Origin: Allobosea robiniae
GTDB taxonomy: Bacteria; Pseudomonadota; Alphaproteobacteria; Rhizobiales; Beijerinckiaceae
Assembly: GCF_900102525.1 (NCBI RefSeq)
Contig: NZ_FNBZ01000002.1
Coordinates: 124,001-188,000 of the forward strand
DNA: 64,000 nucleotides
Direction: 5' to 3'
The notes under the pieces were generated by a model that saw nothing but the letters and a program-made list of their open reading frames with translations, was not told where the DNA came from and did not search any database. This document shows positions 61,588 through 64,000 of this stretch, one piece after another; within the stretch, counting starts at the first letter, position 1, and the number at the start of each line of letters is the position of its first letter. The translations under genes and the position numbers were made by a program.

Positions 61588-62523
61588 ATGTTGCGCCGCA
61601 AGGGCGCGAATCGCGTGAAACTCAGGGCCGTCATGATGCGGTATTCCCGGATTTGTGTTCTGACGCTTGCCGGCCTGGCGAGTTTGTCGAGCGGAATGGT
61701 CTTTGCCCAGGCGCGCGTGGCGCCACCGACCGCCGTCGAAACCGCGCCTCTGGCACCACCGCCCGGCGCCAGCCCCGCCCAGATGCCGTCAGCTCCGGCG
61801 CAGACGCCGCCTTCTCCCGTGCCTGAGGCCCAGCCGGGGCCGCAGCCGGTCCAGCCGGCCCCGCCGCCGCCGAATCCGGTAACGCCGCAGCCGGTGCAGC
61901 CCGCGCCGACGCTACCGGGGCCGGCCGAACCGCAGCCGGTGCAGCCGCCGCCGACCCTGCCGCCTCCGGGCCAGTCTCTGCCGGCGCCGCCCGTGCAGCA
62001 GCAGACGGGCGTGCCTGATCCCAACGCGACGCTTGCCGGCAAACGCGGCGATGCCAGCGATATCGACGAGATCACGCTGGCTGCGAAGCCCGTCCTGCTC
62101 CTTTCGGGGCAGGCAAGCTGGGACCAGGGGTTCCAGAAACTGTCGGAGAGTTTCAACGCCTTGCGCGCCGAAGCGCAGAAGGCGGGCCTGCCCGTCGCGG
62201 GCCGTCCGCTGGCGCTGTTCGTCGAGACGACGGATGACGGCTTTCGCTTCGATGCGATGCTGCCGGTTGCCGCGCCCGCCGGAGGGCAGGCTCCCGCATT
62301 CGGCGGCGGCGTGAAATTGAGCGCCTCACCGATGGGCAAGGCCCTGCGCTTCCTCCATGTCGCGCCTTATGACGACATCGATTCCACCTACGAGACGATC
62401 ACGGCCTATCTCGAAGCCAAGAGCATCACGGTGAAGGATGCTTTCCTTGAGGAATATGTCAGCGACCTCAAGGACCCTGGCGATCCGAACCTCGAGATCA
62501 ACGTCTACGTCCAGCCCAAGTGA
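61588..62523 (+). CDS. Exported proline-rich protein with a GyrI-like effector-binding domain
   Basis: A 311-residue protein. A signal peptide of about 40 residues (RYSRICVLTLAGLASLSSGM then VFA) precedes a long low-complexity region of Pro/Ala/Gln with repeats such as PQPVQPAPTLPGP and PQPVQPPPTLPPPG. The C-terminal half (about 155-311) looks like an AraC/GyrI-type effector-binding fold: YDDIDSTYETITAYLEAKSI and FLEEYVSDLKDPGDPNLEIN. Export of such a domain suggests ligand sensing or buffering in the periplasm, which is inference. Start at ATG 61588; ATG 61633 (MMRYSRI) is an alternative. Confidence 0.82.
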   Translation: MLRRKGANRVKLRAVMMRYSRICVLTLAGLASLSSGMVFAQARVAPPTAVETAPLAPPPGASPAQMPSAPAQTPPSPVPEAQPGPQPVQPAPPPPNPVTPQPVQPAPTLPGPAEPQPVQPPPTLPPPGQSLPAPPVQQQTGVPDPNATLAGKRGDASDIDEITLAAKPVLLLSGQASWDQGFQKLSESFNALRAEAQKAGLPVAGRPLALFVETTDDGFRFDAMLPVAAPAGGQAPAFGGGVKLSASPMGKALRFLHVAPYDDIDSTYETITAYLEAKSITVKDAFLEEYVSDLKDPGDPNLEINVYVQPK

Positions 62524-62528
62524 TCAGC

Positions 62529-62620
62529 GTCATGCTCGGGCTTGACCCGGGCATCTCGGAAACCAGCGGCCTCCCGTCCTGAGATTCTCGGGTCGAAGCT
62601 GTGCTTCGCCCGAGAATGAC
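62529..62620. repeat. 92-bp palindromic intergenic element, copy 2
   Basis: Same length and structure as the copy at 7407-7498: GTCAT start, ATGAC end, and the strong ATTCTCGGG/CCCGAGAAT hairpin. It also lies between two convergent genes. Confidence 0.85.
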
Positions 62621-62636
62621 GCGGAGGTCCAGCCGG

Positions 62637-63695
62637 TCACACGTTCCAGCTCAAACCCGGCCGCATCGGTCTGAAGCGCTCTTCCGGCAGGCCGGCTTCG
62701 GCGAGCGCGGCCTTCAGCGCCTCCGGCGGGCGCTCGACGCCCTCGTCGGTGAGCTGGAAGGTGCCCCAGTGATGGCCGATCGCCTGCTGCGCCCGCAGCG
62801 CCAGCATGACCTTGACCGCCTCGTCAGGGTTCATGTGGTTGTCCGACATGAACCAGCGCGGCTCGTAGGCGCCGATCGGTAGCACGGCGAGATCGAACGG
62901 CCCGTGCCTGCTGCCAAGGTCCTCGTAGAGCGAGCCGTCATGGTAGCCGGTATCGCCGATATGGAAGATCTTCGCGGCCGGCGTTTCGAGCATGTAGGAG
63001 CACCACAGCGCCATGCGCCGGTCGAAGGCGCCGCGCGCCGACCAGTGATAGCTCGGCACCAGCGTGACCGCGACGGCGTCCGAGAGGGTGAGCCGGTCAT
63101 TCCAGTCATGCGCCTCGGCGCGGGCGTCGGGGATGCGGGCGCGGACGATCGAGTCATTGCCGAGCGGCATGATCATCCGCGGCCGGTCGCGGGCATGCAG
63201 CAGGGCCAGCGTCTCGATGTCGAGATGGTCGTAATGGTTATGCGTGATCAGCACGGCGTCGATCTTCGGCAGATCGGCGAAGGCGACTCCCGGTGCGTTC
63301 ACGCGCCTGGGGCCGATGAAGGAGAAGGGGCTGGCGCGCAGCGAATAGACCGGGTCGATCAGCAGGTTGAGGCCGGCTGCCTGGTACAGGAAGGAGGCGT
63401 GGCCGAGATGGACGATCCTGACGCCCTCGACGCGGGCCGGAGGCTTGTCCTGAGGCGGCGCCTGATAGGCGAGGGGGAAGGCCTCGCGCTCGCGCTTGCC
63501 GGTCTGCCAGCGCAGCACGTCGGCGAGGCCCTTGCTCACGGTGCGGCCGTCGCTGAAGACGAGCCCGTTGAAATGGTCGCTGACGGGGCCCTGGTAATAG
63601 GGATTGCGCGAGCGGGAGATCGCGGCCCAGGCAGCGCCGGTCGAAGCCAGCAATGCACCGAGGCCAACGAAGGAGAGAAGCTTGCGGCGGGTCAT
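62637..63695 (-). CDS. MBL fold metallo-hydrolase with N-terminal signal
   Basis: A 352-residue metallo-beta-lactamase-fold enzyme. The zinc motif is THNHYDHLDIETLALLHA; VRIVHLGHASFLYQ, LIDPVYSLRASPFSF and IGDTGYHDGSLYEDL are conserved. The group resembles NAPE-PLD-type phospholipases and UlaG-like hydrolases. The N-terminus MTRRKLLSFVGLGALLASTG has an RR and hydrophobic core, probably a signal peptide. ATG 63695. Substrate unknown. Confidence 0.9.
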   Translation of the reverse strand: MTRRKLLSFVGLGALLASTGAAWAAISRSRNPYYQGPVSDHFNGLVFSDGRTVSKGLADVLRWQTGKREREAFPLAYQAPPQDKPPARVEGVRIVHLGHASFLYQAAGLNLLIDPVYSLRASPFSFIGPRRVNAPGVAFADLPKIDAVLITHNHYDHLDIETLALLHARDRPRMIMPLGNDSIVRARIPDARAEAHDWNDRLTLSDAVAVTLVPSYHWSARGAFDRRMALWCSYMLETPAAKIFHIGDTGYHDGSLYEDLGSRHGPFDLAVLPIGAYEPRWFMSDNHMNPDEAVKVMLALRAQQAIGHHWGTFQLTDEGVERPPEALKAALAEAGLPEERFRPMRPGLSWNV

Positions 63696-63754
63696 GGTGT
63701 AGAACAGGTAGGCGGCCGCGACGCAGCGTCAAGGCCGCCCTCCCGATTGGCCGA

Positions 63755-64000
63755 TCAGTTGCTGCCAGAGCGGATCGCGACGGTGGCGACGCCGGCGCCG
63801 ATCAGCAGCGTGCCACCGGCCTTGTTGAACAGCCCGATCGCGCGGGGATTGCCGATCACGGCCCGCGCTCGCGAGGCGATCAGCGCGTAGCCCATGGCAT
63901 TGGCGAAGGCGAGCGTGATGAAGGTCGCCTCGAAGATCAGCATCTGCGTCCAGAAATCGCCTTTGGTGTCGAGGAACTGGGGCAGGAAGGCGACGAAGAA
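63755..64000 (-). CDS. LysE family translocator, C-terminal part (5' end outside window)
   Basis: The last 81 residues of a LysE-type exporter, beginning FFVAFLPQFLDTKGDFWTQM and ending in IRSGSN. FLPQFLD and FNKAGGTLLIGAGVATV are typical of the family's fourth to sixth helices. The start lies beyond the window edge, so length and neighbours upstream are unknown. Confidence 0.88.
   Translation of the reverse strand, partial: FFVAFLPQFLDTKGDFWTQMLIFEATFITLAFANAMGYALIASRARAVIGNPRAIGLFNKAGGTLLIGAGVATVAIRSGSN

Noticed and set aside
61840..61980. Repeated CCGCAGCCGGTGCAG-like units in the proline-rich gene read as a CRISPR-like array
   Set aside because: The repeats are in-frame Pro-Gln-Pro-Val codons within a coding region, with no spacer logic and no cas genes.

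Overview
The window is GC-rich, tightly packed DNA from a free-living Gram-negative alphaproteobacterium, most likely of the order Hyphomicrobiales (Rhizobiales). The signs are an Omp25/Omp31-type porin with an ADLPSRK-like mature start, a cspA-rpsU pair, an lgt-midA-pgeF cluster, PetR/PetP-type regulators, and short palindromic intergenic elements of the kind seen in Bosea and Bradyrhizobium relatives. Genus assignment (Bosea-like) is a guess from pattern memory. No rRNA, tRNA, CRISPR array, insertion sequence or prophage was recognised. The content is almost entirely chromosomal housekeeping, metabolism, transport and regulation.

Layout. 1-6.4 kb: the end of a chemotaxis receptor overlapping csaA, a flavin-binding/GST pair divergent from a LysR regulator, then a MarR-OmpR-histidine kinase regulatory set. 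6.5-12.4 kb: ilvE, the uvrC-pgsA-moaD-moaE operon, cspA, rpsU and a small coiled-coil protein. 12.5-20.8 kb: a cupin divergent from a MarR/chloramphenicol-phosphotransferase-like pair, a quinone-type oxidoreductase, lgt-midA-pgeF, and a pteridine-reductase-like SDR coupled to a glycosyltransferase. 21-28.5 kb: porin, GST, rlmJ, a secreted RNase T2 with a four-cysteine exported partner, an ArsR-SRPBCC pair and small regulators. 28.6-35.4 kb: a TRAP transporter divergent from a 5-oxoprolinase-type enzyme, a likely uptake-and-breakdown unit. 35.5-44.9 kb: SDR, LysE-type exporter, GNAT, esterase, chemotaxis receptor, RecD-like helicase, DUF1801, and an exported DUF1800/DUF1501 pair. 44.9-48.7 kb: the leucine operon, leuC and leuD separated by three genes including a LysE-type exporter. 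48.7-51.9 kb: a MarR-MFS-HlyD efflux operon. 52-64 kb: rplS, SDR, an EF-G paralogue, a fatty acyl-CoA ligase, a sulfite-oxidase-type molybdoenzyme, dapF-mtaB, a proline-rich exported protein, an MBL hydrolase and the end of another LysE exporter.

Regulation visible in the DNA includes palindromic operators beside several divergent regulators (MarR at 12866 and 51833, ArsR at 27045), an orphan palindrome ahead of the acyl-CoA ligase (56159) and another ahead of the oxoprolinase (31703), several intrinsic terminators, and a possible Shine-Dalgarno-masking hairpin ahead of the EF-G paralogue. A recurrent unnamed element of about 90-97 bp, bounded by GTCAT...ATGAC or a close variant, occurs four times, with a 39-bp reduced form. 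No obvious defence island or new multi-gene system stands out. The best candidates for undescribed biology are the RNase T2 partner, the TRAP/oxoprolinase unit, the exported DUF1800/DUF1501 pair, the exporter inside the leucine operon, and the intergenic elements.
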